Position numbers and translations under genes: made by a program | In this document: piece after piece, positions 47,098 to 59,188 of the stretch | Position numbering within the stretch: position 1 is the stretch's first letter | Layout: each line of letters opens with the position of its first letter | The notes under the pieces: model-generated | Seen by the model: only the letters and a program-made list of their open reading frames with translations | What the model was told of the DNA's origin: nothing | The model's database searches: none | Assembly: GCA_030490835.1 (NCBI GenBank) | Contig: CM059972.1 | Span: 57,579,563-57,643,562 of the forward strand | Length of the DNA: 64,000 nt | Direction: 5' to 3' | Origin: Annona cherimola | Taxonomy: Eukaryota > Streptophyta > Magnoliopsida > Magnoliales > Annonaceae

Positions 47098-48654
47098 TCC
47101 AATTGTAAATCTAGACCTATCTAAGTTTTGATGATTAAAACCAATTATGAGATTATTAAGGCTACTAATGAGCTTGATTTATAATTGAAGCTAGAACATT
47201 AAAACTCAAATGCAAAGTATCTAAGTCCCAAAGCTAAGTTAACTTCAAGATCGACTTGGGGAAGTTGACACCTAAGTTGACTCCGGCATTAGCTTCAAAT
47301 GCAGTTTTAGAGTAAAAAAGTTAAGTGTGAAATTTTTATAGCTGAAGTCCCACCCTAAGTTGACTCAACATGTGACTCGAGTGAATCCACAAACCGAAGT
47401 TAACTCAAACTACCATTTAGAGTTCATCAACTGACTAAAGTTTCCATTGATTGCAACTTGAAGATTGAAGTCGCAATCTCAAGTCGACTTTACTTACAAC
47501 TTGGGTAAAGTTGGATTTGAAGTTGACTTAAGGCATAAGACTTGAAGCAGTATCTGAATAAATGAAAATTTTTTCTAAGTACTAAAAGGGAAGTCGCAGC
47601 CTTAGCCAACTTACTTGCAACTTAGGTCAAGTCTCACATAAAGTCAACACAAAAGCAAGAATTGAAAGAAAAAAGGCATAAAGAATGAAGTTTTGAAGTT
47701 TTGGAATCCCCAACATATAGTGAAGTCACAAGCCAAGTTGACTTCATATGTAACTTGGGTAAAGTTCCAAGTCTCAAGTCGACTCCAAATGGAACAAGGA
47801 AAGTAAAGCCTAAAGGAAAACTTCTAGAAGTATTTGAAGACTAAAGTCATAGGCCAAGTCGACTCCAGTATGAGACTTGGGTGAAGTCACAGATCAAGTT
47901 GACTCCAGGTGCAACTTGGGTCATAATGGTCATAAATTTTTTGAATATTGGCGCATTTAAAGCGTGCCACCTACCACATAACATTCAAGTTTCCTTCAAA
48001 TCTATTTAAGAGACATGAAATATAATTTAAGGGGTTAGCTAAAGAATTGAACGAGCTTCAACCTTCCCATATACAAGCATTAAGAGCCTTATTTATTAAT
48101 TTCCAAAGCAAGTCTCTCAAGATTACTGCAAGTGCTTAAAGTCTTCACATCTTACTCAACTAAAAGAGCTTGTTGTTGTGCTCAAATTGTTTTACACATA
48201 TCTTTAACATATAGTATTTGTTTCTTTTAAATTTTTTATTATATTTGACTATTTTCTTTGGTGTTAGAGATGAAGGCTAAGGTACACAACAAATAGTGTT
48301 TGATTTGAGTGGAACTCTTCGACTACTTGTGATATTATTGTAAAGGCTCCTTAGAGCTAGAATCTAAAAGAGAGCTAAGGCTCGAGTTGTATTACTATTT
48401 TAATAGTGGAACCTAAGACACAAACGAGTGTGTGCTTGGAAGAGTGAAGTAGGGGTATTACTCAAACCACTATAACTCTTTGTGTTTGTTGTGATTATGT
48501 GATTATTTCATCTATTGTTCTCTCTCCCTCTAGCTTTATCTGTTTCATTCAAGAAGATTATACTAATCATGGATTAAGTTTTAATTTGCAAAAAAATTTG
48601 AATAATCAATTCACCTCGCCCTTCTAGGGTTAAGCTAATAACTCAGGACTAGCA
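47098..48654 (+). repeat. Element G 5' LTR
   Basis: The start is approximate, near AAGTTTTGATGATTAAAACC, which matches the C LTR start region. The end ACTCAGGACTAGCA corresponds to C's ACTCGGGACCAACA. The palindrome array at 47220-47930 is mostly GTTGAC/GTCAAC variants, with GTCGAC left at a few places. The block with AAACCACTATAACTC near 48470 is the complement of C's AGTGGTTCGGG region. Confidence 0.8.
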
Positions 48655-48656
48655 AG

Positions 48657-48668
48657 TGGTATCCAAGA
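48657..48668 (+). other. Element G primer-binding site, degenerate
   Basis: TGGTATCCAAGA lies two bases after the LTR end, against TGGTATCAGAGC in C and D. The first seven bases match; the rest is mutated. Confidence 0.6.
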
Positions 48669-48714
48669 AAGCTTTGAGTTATTTACCAGAGATATCTATA
48701 TACTATGGCAACCA

Positions 48715-49770
48715 AACCATCTTCCACCTATGCTTTTACTTAGAGTTAGTCTTTCACTAGACTGCACCTATTTAATAGAAATAACTTCAACTATTAGAAG
48801 TTGAGAATAAAACAACTAATTATGCCCACCAACATAGACTGTTGGATTAGTATCCAAGATAACACTACCTAATAAACAATGAAAAGGCTTTTGAATGGAC
48901 TGAGGAGGAAGTTAAATTAGTAAAAAGTAATGATAAAGCCATAAACTTGTTGTTCTGTGCTCTCATAGCAGCTGAATATGATCAAGTGTCTTCTTATTAA
49001 ACAAATAAAGAGATATGAGAAACTCTAACATCTATATATAAATGTACTTCTCAAGTCTAAAGGACAAGAAGGAACATCCTCATCAAAGAGCTGGACAACT
49101 TTAAGATTCTTGAAACTGAAATATTTATGAAATGTTTGCTCATTTCTCTAATACTACTAATGCTCTTAAAGGCATAGGAAAGGCTATTTCTGAATCCAAT
49201 TAGGACATAAAGATCCTACGTGCTCTATTTGATTCTTGGACACCAAAAATCACAGCTATTGAAGAAGTCTAGGATCTAAACACTTTGAAGTTGGATGATC
49301 TTATCAATTCACTGATGTCTCATGAACTAATAAAACAAAAAATGAAGAACATAACAAGAAAAAAAAAGACTCTTGCACTGAAGGCCACCCACTAAACCAA
49401 AGATTTCTCAACCTCACTAAACAAAGATTAAGAAATTGTCCTTCTTACAAGAAAATTTAGAAAATTTTTGAGGGGAAAACATATAGGCTCCTCCAAAGCC
49501 TATAATGAAAGGAACAAGAGGGAAAAGAAAAAGGATGTTTTGAAATGTTACAAGTGTGGAGGACTAGGAAACATGCAAGCTCAATATCATACCCTTGACG
49601 AAAGCAAACCTAAACATAAGCAGTAACGAAAAGAAAGAAGCAACTCACAGAAAATTTTAAAGCAATGGGCCAAAGGAATGTATGTGAATGAAAACTCATC
49701 CTCTTTGAGTAACTCATTAAATGAAAATTAAGAAACTGCTAATTACCCAAGAATCTGATGAGTGGCGCAA
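48715..49770 (+). pseudogene. Element G gag, heavily decayed
   Basis: It starts MATKPSSTYAFT and then stops. Recognisable pieces in shifting frames are NRNNFNY-stop-KLRIKQLIMPTN (C: GNNFSYWKLHMKQLI), WISIQD, TRRNILIKELDNFKILETE and a zinc knuckle CYKCGGLGNMQAQ whose last Cys and His are altered. The last recognisable piece, ANYPRI then two stops and VAQ, matches ANCARICCMAR of C just before 49770. No functional product is possible. Confidence 0.75.
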
Positions 49771-52275
49771 TGTAATGCCCCGCTAGCCATTACCTTAGAC
49801 CAATGGTCACTATGGCAGATAGCATCTTCTTAGGATATGCCAAAATTATAAAAGTAAAAAATCACATGTTTATAAAAATACACCTATGGCAACCCTATAT
49901 ATCTATGATTAATTCATCAAATAGGCATATGGCAGCAAAAAATGAATTAAAATATAATTATTTCCATCATTTATATTTCAGTGGAAGTAATATACACCTT
50001 TATAATTCCCAAAATATTAATAAGGCCTTAACAAGCCATACATCCATGACTCATGATCCCTATAAATAAATAAATTTTCCAACTAATCATATAGTACACA
50101 TCACATCTTACATATACATCAGTCTCAAATAACTATAACTCAAAAGTAACATGACTTATACCGGAAACATCCCAAATCATCTTGAGAACAAAGCTTATAA
50201 CTAGGTGCTTGCAATAATGGTTCTATTAAAAATGTCAAAAATGAATGCGTGAGTTAGGCAAACTCAGTAAGTAGGTGTGATTGGTAAAAACAATGGTAAA
50301 TCCATGTCATATTCATCATATATCATATCATCACATGCAATGCAAGCATCAGGATCTCACTAGCCCTACACAATCATGTCATACTATAAATACATATAAA
50401 AAATAAATCAACCTTATGTTCATCAAAGGCCATGAACAACCCTATCGTCATATTAATAAAGGGTCAAGAACAACCTTATGCAAACCATGCATATGCATCA
50501 CTCATGTCATATGCATCATGCTTGTGCTAAAATCATACCTCATGCTCATTTCAAACCATGCACCATCGATTTATCAAAACTATGAGCAAACACATCGCCA
50601 ATAATTCCAAACCATTTTCAAAGGTCTAGACTTAATTCAACACTTAGCATGAAAATTCCAAAATCCAAGTCAACCAAGTACACATCGAAACAAATAAACC
50701 TAGCTAATGGATCACTCATCCATTAGCCTCTCATTCATTTATCCAAACCAAGCCTCCATTAATATTTCAACATGGGAATTATATAATTCCAACATCCATC
50801 TAACTATATCCTCAAGCACAAGTTCAAACCTCCTTTTCAAAATATATAACTCATGCACATCAAGCCCATCACCAGTTCCATTTCAAATAATTCACTATCC
50901 TATATGTCCCAATGCTCAATACATCATTTACATTCACAAAGTTCTACATGCCCATTTATATGTCATTCCTACACATTTAGCCTCACTTAGGCATTTCATC
51001 GAACGGACCATAGGTATTATATGAAAATCATGCCCTACTCAATCAAAATCTATGGGATTCCACCCAAGACATCATAATATCATAAAAATCATTCCTAAAT
51101 ACTTTCATTTCATCCTTTGCATGCATTTTCATCAAAACACCCAAATTCCAACCTCTTAAAAAATCCCACACATCCAATACAATCAAAATCAACTTAAATC
51201 ATAAAGTCAAATATGGTGCTCGTAAACAATCACAAAAAGGACATAATTCCAACCCAAATCCATGATTATTCCTAAATAAAAAAAACCCACTTAATTTAAA
51301 TTCATTTTCTCAAAGGATCTCCAAATATTTAAGCTTTCTTCTTGATCCATCAAGCTCTCTTTATGCAAAAACCATGTCGAATCAAGCACTTTTGAGTGGT
51401 TTTTCATGGGACTAGAGAGCTAGGTCATGGGGAAGAAGAAGAGAAGAAAATGGCATGGAAATTGGCTAGGTTCGGACTATCCCTGCTTAAAATAGATTGC
51501 CACATAGTTTGGCTTGTGTGATTCTGGAAATCACACGGTTTGGCCATGTGGACCCTTAAACGGCCAGATTTCAGCTATCTTGCACCATTTTGCCCATAAC
51601 TTTCTCTAGACAATTCCGATTGAGACGATTCTTTTTGTGCTGGATTCATAATTTCAAGTAATATTGTTTCAAAAAATTTTAGATTAAAATTTCATCACCA
51701 AAAAATATGGCATGCATTTTACTATGCAGTTTTACCAATAATTTTCACCCATTCATAATACATGTAACTATATCATGCAAAAATGTGTCCAAACACTAAA
51801 GCAATCATTCTTACACATATCTTATCATCATAATATTACATTATCATTTGTATGATCAAAATATGTCTTATATAGAATTTAACTTGTTAACTGATCTCTT
51901 TAATCGTTTTGCCTCTACAACAAGTCTCATTAGTCCAAATCACATATGTAACCTCCATTGCGTCCAAAATCACTTTTCACACATCACATATACATCTAGC
52001 ATCTCATCTATACTAGAAACAATGATGTTCTATGTTATTTCCAAAAATTTTCTAGTCAAGTTCATTTCTTATTGAATTTTCACCATTAACCCCAAATAAT
52101 TCAATTCTCAAAGTTATCCTCTCAATTTTATTGTCAAATAGCATTAACACATTTCAATCATATCTAGAATTGTTCTCTTGCAAATCATGGCTCCCATTAA
52201 TGACTCTTGATCATTTTCATTATCACAATTTTTTTGGGCTTAGCTATACAATTAGGCCCATTTCCATCATACATC
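49771..52275 (-). repeat. Region H: Tekay-type LTR, antisense, cut by element E
   Basis: It begins TGTAATGCCCCGC, like the solo LTR at 20818, and shares the 34-bp tandem pair with CATGAACAACCC (50416-50482) and the line AACTCAGTAAGTAGGTGTG. A hairpin GTGTGATT-CTGGA-AATCACAC lies at 51516-51536. No duplication was found; bases before 49771 are CGCAA. The right end abuts E's LTR, so E probably inserted into it. Several Ser/His-rich ORFs inside are chance. Confidence 0.65.
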
Positions 52276-53394
52276 TGTGGCGCCTCCAACTCGAGGTGTC
52301 ACACAAAGCCTTACTTCAAGATCATTTTTTATTGGTAAATGTGAGTCAGGATTGTTGCACTGATCACGTGGCGGGTTCTTAAATTAGATCTCATCCAAAA
52401 AACAATTTTCCAACTTGCTATCCAAGGAAAGATGCCCATGCTACCTCCTTTTCTCTTTATATATTTCTAAACTTCTACCTCTTAAATTTCACCTCATTTG
52501 GGATTTAATAATTCCCATAATTATCCTTTAAATGAGCTTCCATGCTTATCCATGCAATTTCCTAATATATATATATATATACACAAAATTTCTGTACAAA
52601 TCTTCTCCCTTGATCACATCCCCATGATGCTGCCCATTTTGTCATTTTGTGGCAAAATCAAGCTGTCCAATTAACGTCCTTGATGTGCAGTAAATTTTAC
52701 ATGGAATTTTTGAATTTTTGAAATTGCAAAAATTCTCCAAAAATCTCTCCTTAAGACACCTCATTTGTACCCTTAAATGCATTGACTTTTGCATTAATGA
52801 AATACCACTTTTTGAAGCAAAAAGTCAAATGATTTTAACCATAAGTGATTAAGCATTTTCCCATGATATTTACCTTAACTAATTCCATCCATATGATAGA
52901 ACACTTTGTTTTAGCCGTTCATAAAAAATTTCATTTCAAAATGACATTTCTAATGCAAGATATGATCATTTGAAAATATCATATGGAATTTGATAAAATT
53001 AAACATTATCACCATAATTTAATCATGATTAACATAATCCATACCATTTATGAGATAGAGCACGTCAATATGTGTTTACCTTTCAAATTTCATATTGATT
53101 CGCCTTATGGGCGTCAAGTTATGAATTTTCAAGCAATACTCTCAATAGTCCCATAATTATCATCAATTAATCATAATAAATGGGATAATTAACCATGCAA
53201 CATCCTCATTTCCATACTTCATTTTGTTGTTTTTGTGCACAATTAACCCACATGGGCAAAGGTGATTAACTTAACCACTTTACTTTGTCATTTGCCCTAA
53301 TCTCAATCATCCAATTGAAAGCACGCCTTAATAACTTTTAAATACCTAAATTACATTCATTGATCTCAAATATTCTAGGTATCAAAATCCTCTA
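52276..53394 (-). repeat. Element E 3' LTR (left), internally deleted
   Basis: It starts TGTGGCGCCTCC and ends TTCTAGGTATCA, the complements of A's LTR end and start. It is only 1.1 kb against A's 4 kb, so nearly 3 kb is missing from its middle. It includes a short AT dinucleotide run at about 52568-52582. Confidence 0.8.
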
Positions 53395-53660
53395 CCCTTT
53401 ATAAAAAAAATTCATTCTGAAACCTATTACATTTCAAATAACTGGGGTAAGGCTCCCATGAAATAGTCAGCTTATCTTTTTTTTTCCAATACTTCCAATA
53501 GCTCACTACGCATCTACTGCGCTACTCTGATTTGGTTATTCCCTTGGCCTTGGTCAGTTAGACCTATTATTCATCTCTACTGTTTCCTGTTCACTTATGG
53601 GTTTCTCATCCGCAATTGCCTTTTCTTTATTCAGTCTAACTCTTGTCCTTATAATAAGCA
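53395..53660 (-). pseudogene. Element E polypurine remnant fused to a second gag N-terminus
   Basis: On the minus strand, gag N-terminal sequence (RTRVRLNKEKAIADE, compare A's DTRSSVRKNKGKEVAIE) runs for about 150 bp. It then joins sequence equal to the very end of A's pol (a relative of KYP-stop-LFQK), a mutated hairpin (GGTTTCA-GAA-TGAA) and the purine run next to the LTR. Gag N-terminus and pol C-terminus are thus directly fused, with all of pol between them lost. Confidence 0.6.
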
Positions 53661-54195
53661 TGATATATTTTTTATACGCAGAGAAATTATATCTATATAA
53701 TCTCTCCCCTTTTCATAGGATAAGTCATATCATACCCATTCGGCTATATCAATAGAGATCAATAGTAATCACTTTCTTTGCACATATACTTATCATATAA
53801 ACATAAATATTTTCAATTCTATAGGAAAGAGCGAAGGTGCTCTCACATCATTTCAAACACATCTTATTAAAAGCAAAAGATTTTTTTGCTAACTCATCTA
53901 TTCATTCTCACTACATAATGTCTATAATTAGGTTACATAAGTATAAACTACTCAGCGAGAGTGCTGGTGTTGAACCAGTCTAGAACATTTTCTTTCTTAT
54001 CCTCATTTCCATTTATATAGACCCGCGAAGGGTCCTCATCATCCTTTCTAGTCTCATTTCCTATGAGCTTATCATCATTATGGAGAGAAACCTCTCACTT
54101 CCAAACACATCGGGATTGGAGAGAATCCTAAACAATCTTTCTTGCCTTCATTTTTCTACGCCTATTTACATTCCTCGCTATGATATTACTCTCCG
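53661..54195 (-). other. Element E second copy of leader sequence
   Basis: The stretch resembles 55430-55740 in order and phrases. TTTCTTTGCACATATACTT here corresponds to TTTCTTTTTCATATGCACTT there, and AAAGCAAAAGATTTTTTTG to AAAGTCAAAAGAGATTTTTT. On the minus strand its start side gives an acidic DDEDPSRVYINGNEDKKE, possibly a trace of the pre-gag ORF. It joins the protease start of the main gag copy at about 54190. Confidence 0.5.
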
Positions 54196-54199
54196 TGGT

Positions 54200-55395
54200 A
54201 TCATACCTATAACCTTCTTTTACTTCCATTCATGATAACTTGACATGGTTTAACACACATATCTGCACTGAATTCGTAGAGATTCCCTATCGATTGGTAA
54301 CTACAGTTAGCTTTTGTTAGCTAATCTTCCTTGTTTTGTTGCTCCGTAAGTCTTAATCGAGCACTTTCAAGCAATATGTCCCACTTAATCACAATTGAAG
54401 TATTTTATCTCCCTTGCCTCAATAACTTGATACTTTCTTACCACATGGTTAGCTTGTCTACATTTATAACATTAGTTTGGTCCCCATAAACATTTCCCAA
54501 AGTGACATTTTTGACACTTCTCACAGATTGGAGGACCTATTATGGTATAGTTTGTTTTCCTCTTTCTTGTCACTACCTTCTTGCTTCTTTCCTTCCCTAT
54601 ATCAGCTTCCTTGGTTTTAGAGTTAAGTTGTCCTTGCCCTGGTTGTAATTGTTCAACTCAACATGTGTTTTACTCTGAAGTCCTACTAGGAGGTATTCCT
54701 TATTAAATTCTTCCATAAAAGCTTGTCATGTTACCTTCTTTGGTTGTGGCATAGTGACTATTAAAGTCTCCCACCATTTATAAGCATCCCCAATCAGTAA
54801 TTGGGTAGCGCATAAGACCTTCTGATCATCACTACAAGAAAAATTTTAAGCAACTTCTTAATTTCAGTCATCCACTGCTTAGCCTAAATATGGTCTAATT
54901 CACCCAAGAACTTAGGTGGATGCTGTGCTAAAAAGGCATTGATAACCTTCCCTTTTTTCTATCATATTGTCATCTATCCTTAAGGGTTTTGGTACTAGCT
55001 TAGGAAGTATTACCTGTACCGGCCTACCTCTTTCATTCCTTTCTAATTAATCCTATTGGGCTCTTTCCTAGAAACCTTGTATTACTTCTATCGTTTGGGC
55101 TGCACAATCTTGGGTGGTCTGCTACACAGCTTCTTTTACATCCATATTTATCTTTTCCTCCATTATTTGTACCTGTGAGGTGTTACCTGTAGCGGAAGTA
55201 CCTTTAACTTTTGACTCAGGGCTTATATTGGCTTGTTGTTGACAAGTCCTTGGCTTTAGTTGTCTTCTCTATCCTGGTCGCTTAAATTTGTTACTAGCTT
55301 CTCCTACTTTCTATTGTGACTTATAGATTCATCTTTTGCAACTGTCTTCCCCTTGTTCAGCTTAGCTCTTTCTCTGGTGATAGGTATGTTGCTTT
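54200..55395 (-). pseudogene. Element E gag, broken
   Basis: Read on the minus strand it starts near IPITRERAKLNKGKTVAKDE (A: MVDTRSSVRKNKGKEVAIE). It passes a region like A's EDRVATKEAMQQVTCDWATQ. It reaches the nucleocapsid: PICEKCQKCHFGKC (A: PVCKMCQRRHVGEC), then CYKCRQANHVV and CD-stop-VGHIA. It ends at the first bases of the protease region (VIGMIP). Many stops and shifts occur. It belongs to the same gag family as A. Confidence 0.65.
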
Positions 55396-56130
55396 CTACA
55401 CATGTAAAATTATGTTAATATCATCTCTTATCTAAAAAAATTGATATCATACATAGTCAATTATATTAACTAGAAAGGTCACTGACCTTTTCTTTTTCAT
55501 ATGCACTTATCATAAGAATGAAATCATGTGCACTTGTATCTTCAGAACACCTTTCATCAAAACATCATACATTCAGTCATCATCTTAAAAGTCAAAAGAG
55601 ATTTTTTTCTACCTTTCTCATTTTCATCCTCACCTTTCATGGTGTAAGGACACTTTTCTTACACATTCAGATTATATTTGCACGATCTATCACTTTATCA
55701 TAAACATACGCCCTAAATCGACAAGCATCTAGAGAATTGACGCCCACGGCGTTGCATCCCACACATGTAAATTCTAGCATAGTCTGCTGCTATGTGAAGT
55801 GGGGTGTGGTAAGATTCAGGTATGAGGGTCTAGATGTAAGGTCCCATTATGTGGCCCATTATTTGTTCATATTCTCTTATATCCTTTGTTCTTTTTTGTC
55901 TTCCCTCCTTCTCATCTTATTTGGCCCCATTATCATTTTTGCTTTATACATCCTTTACATTGTGAAACATAGCAAGTCAGCTACATTTGCTAAAATAACC
56001 ATAACAATGCATCATAATTACACACAGTAAAATGCAGCACATGTCATATGTGTCCTATAATTTTAATTTATCTCTTTCATCATTTCTTTTTCCTTTCATT
56101 TTCTATTTCCCCGCTTGTTTACCAATCCTT
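55396..56130 (-). other. Element E leader
   Basis: About 735 bp between gag and the primer site on the minus strand. The A leader is about 1.4 kb and holds the acidic ORF; I see no convincing acidic ORF here. The + strand ORFs are hydrophobic and low-complexity. Confidence 0.45.
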
Positions 56131-56142
56131 GCTCTAATACTA
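56131..56142 (-). other. Element E primer-binding site, degenerate
   Basis: On the minus strand TAGTATTAGAGC differs from TGGTATCAGAGC by one G-to-A and one C-to-T change. Five bases separate it from the LTR, as in element A. Confidence 0.8.
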
Positions 56143-56147
56143 AGCTC

Positions 56148-57554
56148 TGTGTCGCCCCCAACCCAAGGCGTCACACAAAGCCTTACTCCAAGATCATTTT
56201 TGATTGGTAAATGTGAATTAGGATTATTACCCTGATCACGTAGCAGGTTTTTAAATTGGAACTCGTCTAAAAAAAAAATTCCATTTCATTCATTTTCCCT
56301 TCATCATTCATTCATCTTACAAGTGATGATACACTTGTAATTCCTCGCACTTAGCATTTTCAAAATACTCATTAATTTCTCTTCCTTATATATATTTTCA
56401 GAATTTCACATCCTAGCAGTTATCATCAACTACACATATCATTCATAAACTTCATCATGTTCCCTTACATCATTGGTTTTATCATCCTGGTCATGCCATA
56501 ATCATATAAAATTCCCTCATAGTCAATTGTTTGACATAGATACTTGTGTACACACGTTCAACCATCAATTTACATGGAATTTAGAACTATCTGTAAGTTC
56601 ACATACATTAACATATCTTAAACATTTCAATCACACCATTCAATATATCGTAACTAATCATTTTAGCACACACATGAATATCATCTCATACTTTTCCTCG
56701 AATGCTCAGATTCTTTACCTCTTGAACTTCCTTGTACCTGTCTAAGGTTTGAGAAAACAAAACGTGAGTGAGAACTCAATAAGTAAGCATTTTATTGTTA
56801 GGCAAGCATTTTCTTGTAAAATATTTTCATAAACATGTTTTTCATATAAATCTATTTATATCCCACATCTGGACTTTTCAAAGGCGATGCATATGCGTAT
56901 AAACCCTTTTAGGTTAATTCCCTTTATTCTTAAATGGACGTTTTTATGTCCCAAGACATTTTTCACATAAACCCATTTTGCCAATGGAGATTTTTATGTC
57001 CTATAAATATTTTCCACATAAACCCTATTTGGCAATGGACATTTTTATGTCCTAAAACTCTTTCCACATAAATTCTTTTTGGCAATAGACATTTTTTTAT
57101 GTCCTAAAATATTTTTCTTGTAAATTATTTTTCATAACCCCATTTTGGGGCTTATTTAAAACAACAAGGCATATGCATGTAATTCTTTTTCATGAATGCA
57201 TCTAAATAGAAATCTTTTCATCTCAACTACGATATTTACACTTTTGTGTAAAACACACTTTTTTAGGGTAAACCTTTTCGTATAAGCTCTTATAACCCCA
57301 TTTAGGAAAATCTTTTTGCATAAATAATTCATTTCCCAATTTTTGGGTTTTTTAAGAGTAAAACATATGCAAATGTGTTTCTCCTCATCCAATAGTGACA
57401 CTTACCAAATGATTGTTCTACATTTTGGAAGAGAATATATCATATAACAGCACACTAGTCAGGCGGCCGTTCCTTCAACCTGCTCCCATCTCAGGGCGGG
57501 CACTGCTGGCCTCCTGCCTTCCCTTAGCGACTTGGTCATATGTAAAGTGGACCA
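56148..57554 (-). repeat. Element E 5' LTR (right), cut by element F
   Basis: It begins TGTGTCGCCCCC and follows A's LTR end in reverse. It includes the TTACTCCAAGATCATTTTTG phrase and the GC-rich part at 57465-57535, complementary to A's 2290-2410 region. F interrupts it at 57555. The bases before F are GACCA, F's expected target duplication. Confidence 0.78.
56936..57110. repeat. 50-bp tandem repeat with hairpin core in E's LTR
   Basis: Four cores at 56936, 56986, 57037 and 57087 (spacing 50, 51, 50) share the pattern GGACAT-TTTT-ATGTCC. The third copy is a perfect 6-bp stem with a 4-base loop. Between cores TTTTCACATAAACCC and TTTGGCAAT recur. No such array is seen in A's LTR. Confidence 0.85.
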
Positions 57555-59188
57555 TGTTGGTCCCGAGTTAATGGAAATTACTAAAGAGGGGAGGGGTAAA
57601 TTGGGTATTTAAAATTTTTAACTTAAACAGAAACTTTACCCCGAATTAATCTAGTTCCCTTTATGAAGAAACAAAGTGGAAAGCAATATAGTGTAGAGAG
57701 CATAAATAAAAATCAACAAGCAAGGTTTTTATAGTGGTTCGGGCAACCTCCCACTCCACTCTTCCAAGCTCACACCTCTTGTGACTTGGGTTCCACTATT
57801 GTATTTCACAAATACAACTAGAGTCATTGTTTTCTTCTAGATTCCAGCTCTAGGAGGCATCAACAATAAACAACACAAGTAGGTGACGAGTTCCGCTCCA
57901 ATCATACACTACTTTGCTTACACTTGATCTTAGTTACCCAAACTAAATCAAGTTCAATACAACAATAAAAATGAAAGAAAATTTCTACACTTTACTGTCG
58001 TGTAGAGGCAGATTTGGCGCAGAGAACAACTTGTAGTGTAGGCTTAGAGATTCAGCAAGCAGCTCTTGGCAGTTTGTAAGTAAGGTTCTTCTTCTAAATG
58101 TTGGCTTGATCACTTAAAGATCTTAAAGATGAGAGTTATGCTCAATCAATGATTTTTCAACTTTCCTCCTCGTTCATATTGAATTCCTTATATAATTTGT
58201 GAGGGAATCCGAACGTTTGGAAGTAGGTGGCACGCATTTAATGCGTCAACGCTCGGAAAATTTCCGACTGTTGCGACCCAAGTCGCAGGTGGAGTCGACT
58301 TCGGGTGCGACTTTGGCTCTCCGCAACTTCTTCAAGCTCCAGTCTGGGTCGACTTGGTCCTCGACTTGACCCAAGTCGCAGGTGAAGTCGACTTTGGGTG
58401 CGACTTCACTTCTTCAGCTTGCTAGTTGAACTTGAAATCTTCGGAGATGACTTTAATCACTTGATTTTCTTCATATTGATGTTATTCTCTTGATTTATAC
58501 ATCTTTGGAACACTGTATGATTATTTACTTTGAAAACCTTGGATTCCTTTTCTTGAGTTCTTGAGTACTTGAATCTTGGAATGCATGGAAGTTGTCCGAG
58601 TAAGTGTTCATGATCCAACATGATGGATTCATGTAGCCCTGCTTGCTTTGATCTTCATTTGATCTTCATTTGAGTGTTTGAGTTGTCTTGGCCTTCATCT
58701 TCACTTGAATTTATCATTGAGTCGTCTTAATCTGCAAGTTCCGCACTGGAGTCTAAGCTGGAGTCGACTTGGTCTGCAACTTCACCCAAGTCGCATGCCG
58801 AGTCGACTTGGAATGCGACTTCGGCATCTCTCGTTCTCAATTTCAACTCTGGAAGGAAATGACGTTTCGAAGTCGATGCTGGAGTCGACTTGGTCTGCGA
58901 CTTCACCCAAGGCGCAAGTGGAGTCGACTAGGGATGCGACTTCGGCACCTCTCATTCTTGATTTCAACTCTGGATGAAAATGACGCATCGAAGTCGACTT
59001 GGGGATCGACTTAGCCTAAGTCGAAGCCTGAGTTGACTTGGAAATTGACTTGACTTGTCATGCTTCATTTTCTTCATTTGTATATCCTTTAATCATTTCC
59101 ACAAACACGTTAGTAACCAAAACTTATTCAAATTGATTTGTTAATCATCAAAACATAAACTTGGCTTATTTTCCACACATTTCCAACA
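57555..59188 (-). repeat. Element F 3' LTR
   Basis: It runs from TGTTGGTCCCGAG to TTTCCAACA (1634 bp). TATATAA is on the minus strand at 58198-58204. The palindrome array at 58270-59060 has GTCGAC at 58294, 58348, 58387, 58763, 58802, 58884, 58923 and 58993, eight copies as in C's left LTR but not all at equivalent places. Confidence 0.93.

Larger units (their letters stand above)
47098..49770 (+). mobile_element. Element G: decayed Sirevirus, 5' part, + strand
   Basis: A Sirevirus LTR, a degenerate primer site and a heavily mutated gag lie in order on the + strand, opposite to C, D and F. The element is cut at 49770 where region H begins. No pol is present. Almost every CpG in its palindrome array is changed, so it is the oldest Sirevirus here. 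Confidence 0.8.
52276..57554 (-). mobile_element. Element E: internally deleted A-family gypsy, antisense
   Basis: A left LTR (52276-53394), a polypurine remnant, gag and leader sequences in two copies, a degenerate primer site (56131-56142) and a right LTR (56148 on, interrupted by F at 57555) lie in minus orientation. LTR ends, gag sequence and primer spacing are those of element A. All of protease to integrase is missing except short ends. Its right flank is outside the window, so its duplication cannot be tested. The five bases left of it are ACATC. Confidence 0.8.

Noticed and set aside
49771..52275. Intact solo LTR with target duplication
   Set aside because: Left flank CGCAA has no partner at the right end, where element E begins. 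Treated as truncated.
52568..52582. AT microsatellite as a feature of interest
   Set aside because: A short dinucleotide run expected in AT-rich plant DNA.
55737..56235. Hydrophobic ORFs in E's leader that look like membrane proteins
   Set aside because: T-rich + strand of an antisense leader. Hydrophobicity follows from base composition.
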